This document shows positions 1-8,242 of a DNA stretch of 64,000 bases, piece by piece. A program made the position numbers and the translations under genes. The notes under the pieces are model-generated. The model made no database searches. It was not told the origin of the DNA and saw nothing but the letters and a program-made list of their open reading frames with translations. Every line of letters starts with the position of its first letter. The stretch's first letter is position 1. Origin of the DNA: Caballeronia cordobensis (GTDB lineage Bacteria; Pseudomonadota; Gammaproteobacteria; Burkholderiales; Burkholderiaceae); NCBI RefSeq assembly GCF_001544575.2, contig NZ_FCNY02000019.1, positions 1 through 64,000 on the forward strand. Direction: 5' to 3'.

Positions 1-77
1 GAGTCGTGCGCTGTACTTGCTCATGAAAAAACACCCCAAATCGTTGAACGGGTGTCCAACTTTTGGGGTGCAGTTCA
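1..77. mobile_element. Terminal end of a probable IS3-family insertion sequence (partial)
   Basis: Positions 50-77 read like a terminal inverted repeat of the type GTCCAACTTTTGGGGTGCAG; its reverse complement is a common IS3-family end in proteobacteria. A related short stretch, ACACCCC, lies just inside at 31-37. The bulk of the element, including any transposase, would lie left of the window. No transposase domain can be read in the 77 bases present, so the family call rests on the terminal motif alone. The unique sequence that follows leads to the 3' end of the gluconokinase gene. Confidence 0.4.
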
Positions 78-121
78 AATCCGGGGCTTTTTTCTTGGCG
101 CTTACTGTCGCTTAACGACGG

Positions 122-619
122 TTACTTACGCGTCTTCAGCTTTTCAATCACGTTGTCGACGATCTGCTCCGGCGTGAGCTCGATGCTCTCCGTGATCGCC
201 TCGTCCTCGCCCGGCTCTTCGAGCGTGTCCAGCTGACTCTGCAGCAGCGACGGATCGAAGAAATGGCCCGTGCGCGAGCCCAGCCGTTCGCGCAGGATCT
301 CCATGGTGCCGTGCAGATAGACGAAGCACACGTCCCGGTCGCCGTCGCGCAGGATGTCGCGATACGAGCGCTTGAGCGACGAACACGTGAACACCGCCGT
401 CTCCCCCGCCCGCTGCTTCTCCTCGATCGCCGCGCGGATCGTCTTCAGCCACGGCCAGCGGTCTTCGTCGGTCAGCGGAATGCCCTTGTGCATCTTCTCC
501 TTGTTCGCGGCGCTGTGAAACGCGTCGCCATCGGTGAACGCGCAGTGCAGGCGTTCCGCCAGCATCTCGCCGATGAGCGATTTGCCGGCGCCCGACACAC
601 CCATTGCGATCAGAATCAT
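122..619 (-). CDS. gntK: Gluconokinase (carbohydrate kinase, thermoresistant glucokinase family)
   Basis: Phosphorylates D-gluconate with ATP to 6-phosphogluconate in the cytoplasm, feeding the Entner-Doudoroff route encoded at 9.8-12.4 kb. The 165-residue product has the P-loop GVSGAGKS at residues 7-14, the family motif DGDAFH at 30-35 and TCSSLKRSYRD at 78-88; length fits the family. The open frame extends nine codons further upstream, but the ATG at 619 is preceded by a good AAGGAG site and starts directly with the P-loop strand, so it is chosen. The permease gene ends 10 bases upstream of this start, so the two are probably one gntP-gntK transcript. Confidence 0.95.
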   Translation of the reverse strand: MILIAMGVSGAGKSLIGEMLAERLHCAFTDGDAFHSAANKEKMHKGIPLTDEDRWPWLKTIRAAIEEKQRAGETAVFTCSSLKRSYRDILRDGDRDVCFVYLHGTMEILRERLGSRTGHFFDPSLLQSQLDTLEEPGEDEAITESIELTPEQIVDNVIEKLKTRK

Positions 620-629
620 CGATTTCTCC

Positions 630-1994
630 TTACACGAACGCCGCAAGCACGAACGTCAGACCGAGGCCCATCAAGGAAATGATGGTTTCGAGCAACGACC
701 ACGTCTTGAACGTCTGGCCGACCGTCATCCCGAAATACTCTTTGATCAGCCAGAAGCCGCCATCGTTCACGTGCGAGAAGATGAGCGAGCCCGAGCCGGT
801 GGCGAGCACCAGCAATTCGGGGCTCGTATGGCCGCCCGCCGCCGCGGCGATCGGGGCGACGATGCCGCACGCGGTCGTCATCGCGACGGTCGCGGAACCG
901 GTCGCCAGACGAATCAGGGCGGCGACGAACCAGCCGAGCAACAGCGGCGACAGATGCGCCTGCGAAGCAGTGGCGACGATCTGCTGGGAAATGCCGCTGT
1001 CGCGCAGCACCTGCCCGAAACCGCCGCCCGCACCGACGATCAGCGTAATGCCCGCGATCGGCGCGAGACATTCGCCGCAGAACTTCTGAATCTGATCGCG
1101 GTTGAAGCCGCGCGCCGCGCCGAAGGTCCAAAAGCTGACCAGCACGGCGATAAGCAGCGCCATGTCCGATTGGCCGATGAAGCGCAGCAAGTCGTTCGGC
1201 AGGGTTTTCGGCGTGAAGACCAGATCCGCCCAGCTTCCGACGAGCATCAGAATGACCGGCAGCAGAATCGTGAACAACGTGATGCCGAAACTCGGCAATT
1301 CGCGTTTGACCGAGGTATCGCCGTGCTTTTCGGTGAACTGGTCGGCGAGCGCGTTGGCATCCGGCAGTTTGATGTACTTGTGGATCAGGAGCGCAAACAG
1401 CGGGCCCGCGACGATCGCGGTCGGCACGCCGACAATCAGACCGTAAGCGATCGTCTTGCCGATATCCGCGTGATATTGCTGCACCGCAAGCAACGCGGCC
1501 GGGTGCGGCGGGATCAGACCGTGCACGACCGAAAGGCCGGCGACCATCGGCAGACCGATCAGCAGCAGCGACTTGCCCGTGCGCTTGGCTACGTTGAACG
1601 CGATCGGAATCAGCAGCACGAAGCCGACCTCGAAGAACACCGGCAAGCCGACGATGATCGCGACGACCATCATCGCCCAGTGGATGTTCTTCTCGCCGAA
1701 CAGATGGATCAGCGTATTGGCGATGCGCTCGGCGCCGCCCGATTCGGCCATCATCTTGCCGAGCATCGTGCCGAGGCCGACGACCACGGCGATATGGCCG
1801 AGCGTGTTGCCGTTGCCGGTTTCGAACGACTTCACGATTTTGTCCATCGGCATGCCGACCGCGAGCGCGAGCAGCACGGACACGATCATGAGGACGAGGA
1901 ACGGGTAAACCTTATAGCGCGCGATCATCAGGATCAGAACCGCGATCGCGATCACCGCGTAGAGCAAAAGCATGCTCCCGTGGACGGCTGGCAT
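630..1994 (-). CDS. gntP: GntP-family gluconate:H+ symporter
   Basis: Inner-membrane permease that imports gluconate or a related sugar acid with protons. The 454-residue protein is strongly hydrophobic throughout, with about twelve or more membrane segments, and carries GntP-family stretches such as GTMLGKMMAESGG (about residues 94-106) and GLIPPHPAALLAVQ (about 165-178). Start ATG is preceded by AAAGGAGG at good spacing. It lies upstream of gntK on the same strand, which supports gluconate as substrate, although the family also includes other aldonate transporters. A promoter should lie in 1995-2210; I could not single out an operator there. Confidence 0.93.
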   Translation of the reverse strand: MPAVHGSMLLLYAVIAIAVLILMIARYKVYPFLVLMIVSVLLALAVGMPMDKIVKSFETGNGNTLGHIAVVVGLGTMLGKMMAESGGAERIANTLIHLFGEKNIHWAMMVVAIIVGLPVFFEVGFVLLIPIAFNVAKRTGKSLLLIGLPMVAGLSVVHGLIPPHPAALLAVQQYHADIGKTIAYGLIVGVPTAIVAGPLFALLIHKYIKLPDANALADQFTEKHGDTSVKRELPSFGITLFTILLPVILMLVGSWADLVFTPKTLPNDLLRFIGQSDMALLIAVLVSFWTFGAARGFNRDQIQKFCGECLAPIAGITLIVGAGGGFGQVLRDSGISQQIVATASQAHLSPLLLGWFVAALIRLATGSATVAMTTACGIVAPIAAAAGGHTSPELLVLATGSGSLIFSHVNDGGFWLIKEYFGMTVGQTFKTWSLLETIISLMGLGLTFVLAAFV

Positions 1995-2382
1995 AACGCC
2001 TCCTTTGATTTTGTTGAGGTTTTTGCGCTATGTATGCGTTTGCCGTCGCTGCACTGCACACCGCGGCAATGTCCGGCAAGCGCAAACACGGCGCTGGGCA
2101 ACGGAATTTTACTTGTAAGCTGGGAAAGCGGCGGAAAAACGCGACAACTCGCCGGCGACGGGAATCGCGCCCGTTATCTCTCGGCGATCCGGTTTTCCAG
2201 ATGCACAAAGAAAAATACCGACGCGCGGGCGTCGGTATTCAGAAAAGGCAAGTCGGGTCGACTCGCGTTGTACTCAGGAGCTGTCTTTCTCCCGAAGGTG
2301 ACTTGGCTTAGCAACCGCCTGGATGATCACTTTTCAGTCGACCATCCAGGCTCTCCCGAACCGAGGCTCGGGATAAGTCGCC
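1995..2382. other. Intergenic region between gntP and the autotransporter 3' end
   Basis: No convincing gene. It must hold the gntP promoter (minus strand). A strong terminator for the autotransporter lies at 2211-2237. A second long stem, GCCTGGATG at 2317-2325 pairing with CATCCAGGC at 2343-2351, has a 17-base loop and no T-run; its role is unknown. Open frames here are short shadows. Confidence 0.5.
2211..2237 (-). terminator. Rho-independent terminator of the autotransporter gene
   Basis: Perfect 9-bp stem TACCGACGC / GCGTCGGTA (2216-2224 and 2229-2237) with a 4-base loop. On the minus strand it is followed by a T-rich tail (complement of the A run at 2211-2215 and the bases before it). 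It lies about 145 bases beyond the stop of the anchor-encoding end, oriented to stop leftward transcription before gntP. Confidence 0.85.
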
Positions 2383-2859
2383 TTACCACCGGTACGACGC
2401 GTTTGCTCCGTACACCGTACCGTTGCGGCTCGTACCTGCCCCCGCCTTCAGCACCAGGTTTTGAGTAACGCGCAGGTTCAAAGCAACGGCGGCGGCCGCG
2501 TAGCCCTGATAAGACGCCCCACCCACACCAACCGACATGGCCTTGTCTTGGTCGATATTCGGAATCATCGCCATTGCAGCTGCCGCAGCGATACCCGAGT
2601 AGGCGGTACGCGCAACATTGGACACGTTGCTTTGCAGTGCGCCAACTTGCTGGTCAGTGTAGCTGTTGGACTCAGCCACTGCCTGGTTCAATTGGCCCAC
2701 GTTGATAGCATCCATGGCCTGCGTACCGGCAGCCACGTTGGTGATTTGACGCTCGCTTCCCGCCGCGCCAACCGACACCGTGTTTGCACGATCCGCCACC
2801 GAGTTTGCACCCAGCGCCACGGAGTCGTCCGCCGCCGCCTTGCTACCCGCACCGATGGC
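2383..2859 (-). CDS. C-terminal anchor of the YadA-type trimeric autotransporter (fragment)
   Basis: Encodes the outer-membrane end of the adhesin. Reading leftward from 2859 it has head-type residues AIGAGSKAAADDSVALGANS. These are followed by the neck motif ERQITNVAAGTQAMDAINVG, a short coiled coil around the QLNQAVAESNSYTDQQ segment, and a YadA anchor beta-domain ending in ANASYRW with the aromatic C-terminal residue typical of outer-membrane beta barrels. The first 13 codons precede the GTG at 2820 that an ORF finder would use as a start. Upstream of 2859 the frame becomes nonsense (stop at 2874-2872), because the inverted repeat block begins there. As assembled it has no signal peptide and cannot be exported alone. 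Confidence 0.85.
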   Translation of the reverse strand, partial: AIGAGSKAAADDSVALGANSVADRANTVSVGAAGSERQITNVAAGTQAMDAINVGQLNQAVAESNSYTDQQVGALQSNVSNVARTAYSGIAAAAAMAMIPNIDQDKAMSVGVGGASYQGYAAAAVALNLRVTQNLVLKAGAGTSRNGTVYGANASYRW

Positions 2860-5251
2860 CGTCCACCAGCATCAGTTCCATGTCGACCTCGATGTCGTCG
2901 TTGTCCGTTGCCTGGACCTCCGCGTCATCGAGCATGTCGACCGGCGTGTCATCGATCTCCTCTTCGTGGGGCTCGGCTTCGACCAGTCTCTCCACCGGCT
3001 ACAGCTCGTTGTCGACCACATGGGCTTCGACTTCGTCGAGCATGTCGTCGAGCGTGAGTTCGATGTCCACGTCGGTCTCCTCGCTATCCACGGCGACAAA
3101 CTCGCTGTCGTCGAGCGTCAGCACCGTTGGAAGCCGCGTGAACAGCTTGTCGACGGGGCTGAGTTCCCTGTCCGTTTCGGCGTCGACCGTTTACAGTTCG
3201 TTGTCGACCGGGCTTTCCACGACCAATAGCGCGGTAAGCAGTCTGTCCACCGGACTCGATACGACCAATAGTTCAGTAAGCAGCTTGTCCAGCGGGCTGA
3301 GCACCGCCAATAGCGCGGTCAGCAGTCTCTCGACCGGCCTGAGCACGACCAATAGTTCGGTCAGCAGTCTGTCCACGGGCCTGAGCACCGCCAACAGCGG
3401 CATTTCCAGCCTTTCGTCCGGCCTCAGCACCACGAACAGCTCGGTCAGCAGTCTCTCTACGGGCCTCAGTTCGACCAATAGCGCGGTCAGCAGCCTTTCT
3501 ACGGGTTTGAGCACGACCAATAGTTCGGTGAGCAGCTTGTCGACGGGTTTGAGCACGACCAGCAGCCGTGTCGACAGTCTTTCCACGGGCCTGTCCACAA
3601 CGAACACCGCGGTAAGCAGCGTTTCGACGGGTCTTTCGACCACCAATAGCGCGGTGAGCAGTCTCTCGACGGGTCTGTCCACCACCAACAGCGCGGTGAG
3701 CAGCCTCTCGACCGGTCTTTCCACAACGACCAGTTCGGTGAGCAGCCTTTCTACGGGCCTCTCCACGACCAACAGCTCGGTAACGAGCCTCTCGACGGGC
3801 CTGTCCACCACCAATAGTTCGGTGACGAGCCTCTCGACGGGCCTGATCTCGTTGTCGATAGCCTGTCGGCATCGACCTCCACGGGCATGAGCAGCTTGTC
3901 CACGGGCGTGAGCTCGCTATCGAGCAGCGTGAATTCGCTCTCGACGGGCATTAACTCCTTGTCCACGGGCGTGCGTTCGCTGTCGGTGTCGACCTCCACG
4001 GGTGTCAGCAGCTTGTCGACGGGCGTGAATTCGCTGTCGACGGGCATGAGCTCGCTGTCGGTTTCGACTTCCACGGGCATCAGCAGTCTGTCGACGGGCG
4101 TGGATTCGCTGTCGACGGGGCTGAACAGCCTGTCGGTTTCGACCGCCACGGGTATCAGCAGCCTGTCCACGGGTGTGAGTTCGCTGTCGGCGTCGACTTC
4201 TACGGGCATCAGCAGCTTGTCCACGGGCGTAAGCTCGCTGTCGACGGGCGTGAGTTCGCTGTCGGTGTCGGCCTCCACGGGCATCAGCAGCTTGTCGAGC
4301 AGTGTGTCGTCGCTGTCGACGGGCGTGAGTTCGCTGTCGGTGTCGACTTCCACGAGCATCAGCAGCCTGTCCACGGGCGTGAGCTCGCTGTCCACGGGCG
4401 TAAGCTCGCTCTCGACGGGCTTGAACAGCTTGTCGGCATCCGCCTCCACGGGTCTGAACAGCTTGTCGACGGGTGTGAACTCGCTGTCAGTGTCGACCTC
4501 CACGGGTCTGAGCAGCTTGTCGACGGGCGTGAGTTCGCTGTCGACGGGGCTGAACAGCCTGTCGGTTTCGACCTCCACGGGTATCAGCAGCCTGTCCACG
4601 GGCGTGAGTTCGCTGTCGAGCAGCGTGGATTCGCTCTCGACGGGCGTGAATTCGCTGTCCACGGGTGTGAGTTCGCTGTCGGTGTCGACCTCCACGGGCA
4701 TCAGCAGCCTGTCGAGCGGTGTGTCGTCGCTGTCGACCGGCGTCAGCAGCTTGTCGGTGTCGACTTCCACGGGTATCAGCAGTCTGTCGACGGGCGTGAA
4801 TTCGCTGTCGACTGGCATGAGCAGCCTGTCGGTTTCGACCTCCACGGGCATCAGCAGCCTGTCCACGGGCGTAAGTTCGCTGTCCACAGGCGTAAGCTCG
4901 CTCTCGACGAGCGTGAGCAGCTTGTCGGTGTCGACTTCCACGGGCATCAGCAGTCTGTCCACGGGCGTGAGTTCGCTGTCGACGGGCCTGAACAGCCTGT
5001 CGGCGTCGACCTCCACGGGCATCAACAGCCTGTCGACCGGTATGAGCAGCCTGTCGGTGTCGACCTCCACGGGCATCAGCAGCCTGTCCACCGGTGTGAA
5101 TTCGCTGTCGACTGGCGTGAACAGCCTGTCGGTGTCGACCTCCACGGGCGTGAATTCGCTGTCGACTGGCGTGAACAGCCTGTCGGTGTCGACTTCCACG
5201 GGCATCAGCAATCTGTCGACGGGTATGAACAGCCTGTCGGTGTCGACCTCT
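2860..5251 (+). repeat. Inverted coiled-coil stalk repeat region of the autotransporter
   Basis: On the plus strand this block reads as a low-complexity stalk. First comes an irregular Ser/Met/Thr-rich stretch (2860-3190). Next, about 15 copies of a 14-codon unit of the form SSLSTGLSTTNSAV (42 bp, about 3200-3845). Last is a mosaic of SSLSTGV (21 bp) and SSLSVSTSTGI (33 bp) units (about 3885-5250). The first part is in one frame (open from 2784 to 3890) and the rest in the -1 frame (open from 3887). The switch occurs near 3859, where TCGATAGC appears in place of the expected TCGAGTAGC. Minus-strand frames give Asp/Val/Pro-rich repeats unlike any autotransporter stalk, so plus is taken as the coding orientation. 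Confidence 0.8.
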
Positions 5252-5510
5252 AGCCGCCGGAACCCGACGAGGTACACGTCTGTACATACTGAGCCCAAGA
5301 AGGCGTTGCACCGAGAAGAAGCGCTACAGCGGCTCCGAATCCAGCCACAGCCTTGAAGGGAACGCTGGATGCCCTCTGCTCTTCCCGACCTCCGCCGATG
5401 CAATCCACTACTGCGCCAGAGTTTTTCTTGCCACACGCCATCGCGGTCTCCGCGACCGCGACGAACGTCCCTACCTTTTCATTCCAAATACTGCGGTATG
5501 ACTTATTCAT
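5250..5510 (-). CDS. Signal-peptide end of the trimeric autotransporter (86-residue truncated ORF)
   Basis: Encodes the extended signal peptide region typical of type V autotransporters: MNKSYRSIWNEKVGTFVAVA at residues 1-20, a GKK motif, then a hydrophobic core AVAGFGAAVALLLGATP and a likely cleavage after SWA (about residue 73). Only 13 residues of mature protein (starting QYVQTCTSS) follow before the TAG at 5252-5250. As assembled the product would be an exported stub. No strong ribosome binding site is seen before the ATG. The frame continues cleanly into the stalk if 2860-5251 is reversed. Confidence 0.82.
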   Translation of the reverse strand: MNKSYRSIWNEKVGTFVAVAETAMACGKKNSGAVVDCIGGGREEQRASSVPFKAVAGFGAAVALLLGATPSWAQYVQTCTSSGSGG

Positions 5511-5852
5511 AAACCGAATTGACCCACTGAAAACGAGCGTCTCTTACAAACAAAAGGAAAACACCTTTGACCACTGCGCAGGATATTCGCGACGAATACG
5601 CACTTGAAGCGGACTCGTCCTAAAACGTCCAGCGCAGAAGCCGTCGGCAATAAAAAATATTTGATTCGGATTCTTTTCAGAAAAAACTGATTCGCATGGA
5701 CGGCCACCATGCGTTTAACGTGGGCGTCTCGCGCTCTGTCGAACCAACGGCTCTGCGTCCCGCTACCGGTCCGCAGACGAATGGCGATGAGAATAAGAAG
5801 CGTGTTCGAGGTAAGGGCGGCCCGCCGATCGGGGCCGCAGGCCATCAACGCG
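5511..5852. other. Intergenic region upstream of the autotransporter
   Basis: Holds no convincing gene. It should contain the leftward promoter of the autotransporter; the stretch about 5630-5700 is relatively AT-rich. Short open frames on both strands lack recognisable features and ribosome binding sites. Confidence 0.4.
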
Positions 5853-5889
5853 AAAACGCTCCGGACGGATGGAAATCCGCTTCGGAGCG
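5853..5889 (-). terminator. Rho-independent terminator of the DUF2827 gene cluster
   Basis: Two-part stem: CGCTCCG (5857-5863) pairs with CGGAGCG (5883-5889), and CGGAT (5866-5870) with ATCCG (5875-5879). On the minus strand it is followed by TTTT (complement of 5853-5856). It lies just past the stop of the last DUF2827 gene, so the three-gene transcript probably ends here, separate from the adhesin gene. Confidence 0.8.
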
Positions 5890-5915
5890 CTTGCCGGTTC
5901 TACCGGTGTGTCGCG

Positions 5916-7043
5916 TTAGCGCGCAGGTTTGCGCTGGAGCGCGTCGAGCAGCCGCGCGTAGGCTTCCGTCATCTCAGCCGCACCCGGAACGAAGCGGGAG
6001 ATCGCTCGACGTTGCTCTGACTTGTAGTGGTCGGCATTCCGATCGTGTTGATCGATCGCTTCGACGACCCGCTGAGCACCGTGGCTGACTTTGTTGGCTT
6101 CGTAGTAATAGCCGAGATCCGTACACAACGTTGCGTTATGCACGAGCGGATACCCCTGCCAACAGACTTCGAGGTAAAAATAGTTCAACGGATTTTCCCA
6201 TTGATGGGAAATCACGATATCCGTGCTTTCGGCCAGAAAGGCCGGCGTTTCATGCCTGCCAAGGAAAACCGCCTTGTGCTCACGGACGATATCCAACTGG
6301 TTCATCAGCGAAATAAATTCTTTGCAATTTATTGCAAGATGCTCGGCGTTCGTCACTTGCAGTCGCGCAATCGAATCCGGCCGCTCGCGATATGCCAATT
6401 CCGCAATCATCGCCGGATACAGACAGAATTTGACAACATTGATGTTCGGCTCCATGACGCTCAAACGCCTTGGGCCATCATGCGGCTGATATTCGCCTGA
6501 CTGCGGGAACCGCTCCGTGCGCGCGTTCAGAAAGACCGGGCTCCAGATGAACGGCACGACCTGGGCGGTTTGCCGCCGCAACACTTCGAAATACGCCTGA
6601 CTGATGTTGGCGACCTGGGGAATCATCCAGATATCGTCGTAACGCTGGTTGACGAACAGATGTTCACCAAAGCTCGGCTTGTTGAACAACACCGATTCCA
6701 TTGCGTGAACGTACTCGAAGCCGCAACAGTACGATATGAGCCGGGCGCCGCGCCGCTTGAGATAGTCGGTAGCGGCTGGATCGATCTGCCCTCCGAGTTC
6801 GATCAGGACATCGACGTTGTCTTTTGCATCTTCGAACGTGACGGTGGGCCAGCGCTTCAGGTCCCAGGGCAGTTGATCGGTGATCGGCACGTTCGTCGTG
6901 TTGACGAGCACCGCGCTTTCGACATTCGGGCAATGACGCAGCGCTTCGGCCAGAAACACGGCGTTTTGTTTGATGCCATTGTTCCAGAGCGTCTCGGCCG
7001 CATGATGCAGGCCGATGGTGATTCCTATACGCAGTTTCTTCAT
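5916..7043 (-). CDS. DUF2827 family protein, copy 3 (putative GT-B-like glycosyltransferase)
   Basis: A 375-residue cytoplasmic protein of the DUF2827 family, which has no established activity as far as I know. It starts with a Rossmann-like strand (LRIGITIGLHHA, residues 4-15) followed by WNNGIKQNAVFLAEAL. It ends with the block SHQWENPLNYFYLEVCWQGY then PLVHNATLCTDLGYYY, shared with its two neighbours. That layout (N-terminal G-rich strand with an N-G-x-x-Q-N motif, C-terminal acidic residue before G-Y-P-L) resembles GT-B nucleotide-sugar enzymes; this is an inference from pattern only. It is the last gene of a three-paralogue leftward operon, 47 bases after copy 2, next to a surface adhesin. 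Confidence 0.8.
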   Translation of the reverse strand: MKKLRIGITIGLHHAAETLWNNGIKQNAVFLAEALRHCPNVESAVLVNTTNVPITDQLPWDLKRWPTVTFEDAKDNVDVLIELGGQIDPAATDYLKRRGARLISYCCGFEYVHAMESVLFNKPSFGEHLFVNQRYDDIWMIPQVANISQAYFEVLRRQTAQVVPFIWSPVFLNARTERFPQSGEYQPHDGPRRLSVMEPNINVVKFCLYPAMIAELAYRERPDSIARLQVTNAEHLAINCKEFISLMNQLDIVREHKAVFLGRHETPAFLAESTDIVISHQWENPLNYFYLEVCWQGYPLVHNATLCTDLGYYYEANKVSHGAQRVVEAIDQHDRNADHYKSEQRRAISRFVPGAAEMTEAYARLLDALQRKPAR

Positions 7044-7090
7044 TGCCCGTTACTCCAAGTACATCAATGCGAATTTGCTGAATTTGAAGG

Positions 7091-8242
7091 TCATGTTCTT
7101 GCGAAAACGGCTTCGATCGCTTCTGTGTAAATGCGTACGTTCTCTTCGCTCTCAGGATCGAGTTTGCGCAGGAACGCTTTCGCCGTTGCACGATAGTCGT
7201 CAAGGTTCGCGTCGTGCACTTCAAACGCGCGCCTGAGCGCCTGGCCACCCTCTTCGCAGTCGAAATCGTGATAGCGGTAGCCGCAATCGCCGATCAGGTG
7301 CGAGTTGTGGATCAACGGGTAGCCGCCGTACAGCGCCTCGTAGTACACGTAATTCTGGGCGTTTTCCCAATGATGGCTGACGACCGCATCCACCGACCGC
7401 GGCACGATCTGCGCAAACGGAAACCGCCCCTCGAAAGACGCGAGGCCGTGCTTGTTGATGTCCAGGCTTTGCGCGAATCCGACAAACGCCGCCTGATCCT
7501 TGAGCTTGAACGTGTTGTAGGCCCACACGCGCTCGATCATGTCCGGATTGGCCCGATGCGCCGCCTCGCACGCCAGCAACGGGATATAGCTCGTCTTGAC
7601 CATGCAGACATTCGGCTCGAAGATGCCGACGCGCCAGCGGGAACGCCCCGGTTGATAGCCAAAGCTGAATTCCTGCGGCAGCTTTGCCGCTTCCCGTTCG
7701 AGCACGACCGGACTCCACAGGTGCGGCATGAGCTTCACCGGCGCGCGGAACAGCGTCTCGAAATAGGGCGCGCAGCTCGATTCATATTCGGGCAGGGTCC
7801 ACACTTCGTCGTACGGAGCACCCGAGATCAGGAGCGCATGCTGAAGGTTGAAAACCATGCGCTCGATATCGATGACGTAGTCGTTGCCAACACGCATCGT
7901 GATGACCTTGCCGCCGCGCTCACGGAACTTCACCGACCATTCGCGGTTGAGCTGCGCGCTCATTTCGATCATCACGTCGAGCTTCGACATGGCCGTTTCC
8001 ATATCGATGAGCGGCACCGGCGCATCGGAGAGGAAGCGCTTCGCATCCTCGGGACCGCCATCGCCGCCGCCCGCCACCAGGTAGGTGTTCTTGATCCGCG
8101 GCGAACGCATCAGAAGCATGACGAGGTAGAGGCAGTTCTGGAAGATGCCGTTTTCCCACAGCGATTGCTCGCCCTTGCGGATAAAAATCGACACGCCGAC
8201 GTTGACCCGTTCGGGCATGCGGGATTTGCTTTGCTTTTTCAT
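7091..8242 (-). CDS. DUF2827 family protein, copy 2 (putative GT-B-like glycosyltransferase)
   Basis: A 383-residue paralogue of its neighbours. Shared landmarks are VNVGVSIFIRKGEQ (residues 13-26), then WENGIFQNCLYLVMLL, a central FEPNVCMVKTSYIPLLACE segment and the C-terminal block SHHWENAQNYVYYEALYGGY followed by PLIHNSHLIGDCGYRY. It begins four bases inside the stop of copy 1 (ATGA overlap), implying translational coupling. The N-terminal Lys/Ser-rich tail before the first strand is unique to this copy. Function is inferred only: a nucleotide-sugar transferase acting on a surface product such as the neighbouring adhesin would fit the context. Confidence 0.8.
   Translation of the reverse strand: MKKQSKSRMPERVNVGVSIFIRKGEQSLWENGIFQNCLYLVMLLMRSPRIKNTYLVAGGGDGGPEDAKRFLSDAPVPLIDMETAMSKLDVMIEMSAQLNREWSVKFRERGGKVITMRVGNDYVIDIERMVFNLQHALLISGAPYDEVWTLPEYESSCAPYFETLFRAPVKLMPHLWSPVVLEREAAKLPQEFSFGYQPGRSRWRVGIFEPNVCMVKTSYIPLLACEAAHRANPDMIERVWAYNTFKLKDQAAFVGFAQSLDINKHGLASFEGRFPFAQIVPRSVDAVVSHHWENAQNYVYYEALYGGYPLIHNSHLIGDCGYRYHDFDCEEGGQALRRAFEVHDANLDDYRATAKAFLRKLDPESEENVRIYTEAIEAVFART

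Larger units (their letters stand above)
2383..5510 (-). pseudogene. Trimeric autotransporter adhesin gene, internally inverted (non-functional as assembled)
   Basis: Composite locus of a YadA-type trimeric autotransporter. Going leftward, an extended signal peptide is encoded at 5510-5253, then a TAG stop appears at 5252-5250. The C-terminal membrane anchor resumes on the same strand at 2859-2383. The 2392 bases between them encode a Ser/Thr/Leu repeat stalk only on the opposite strand. Reversing 2860-5251 in silico gives GGC GGC TCG TCC at the signal-peptide junction and ACC TCT GCC ATC at the anchor junction. Both are in frame without a stop. Adding back one base near 3859 makes the total 3129 nt (1042 residues). 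Either the locus is an off-state or rearranged allele, or the repeat was assembled backwards. Confidence 0.75.

Noticed and set aside
2317..2351. Second hairpin near the autotransporter 3' end as a terminator
   Set aside because: Good stem but a 17-base loop and no T-run; the hairpin at 2211-2237 is the better terminator.
2840..2880. Recombinase crossover site at the inversion junction
   Set aside because: Comparison with the reverse complement of 5231-5270 shows only three-base identity at the breakpoint; no Hin/Gin-like or tyrosine-recombinase site could be supported.
3200..5250. Regular short repeats suggestive of a CRISPR array
   Set aside because: Units are 21, 33 and 42 bp, all multiples of three, contiguous and coding, with no unique spacers.
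3751..5436. Long minus-strand frame with Asp/Val/Pro-rich repeats across the adhesin stalk
   Set aside because: It is in a different frame from the signal peptide and anchor, resembles no known stalk, and is the antisense of a repeat that reads as a typical stalk on the other strand.
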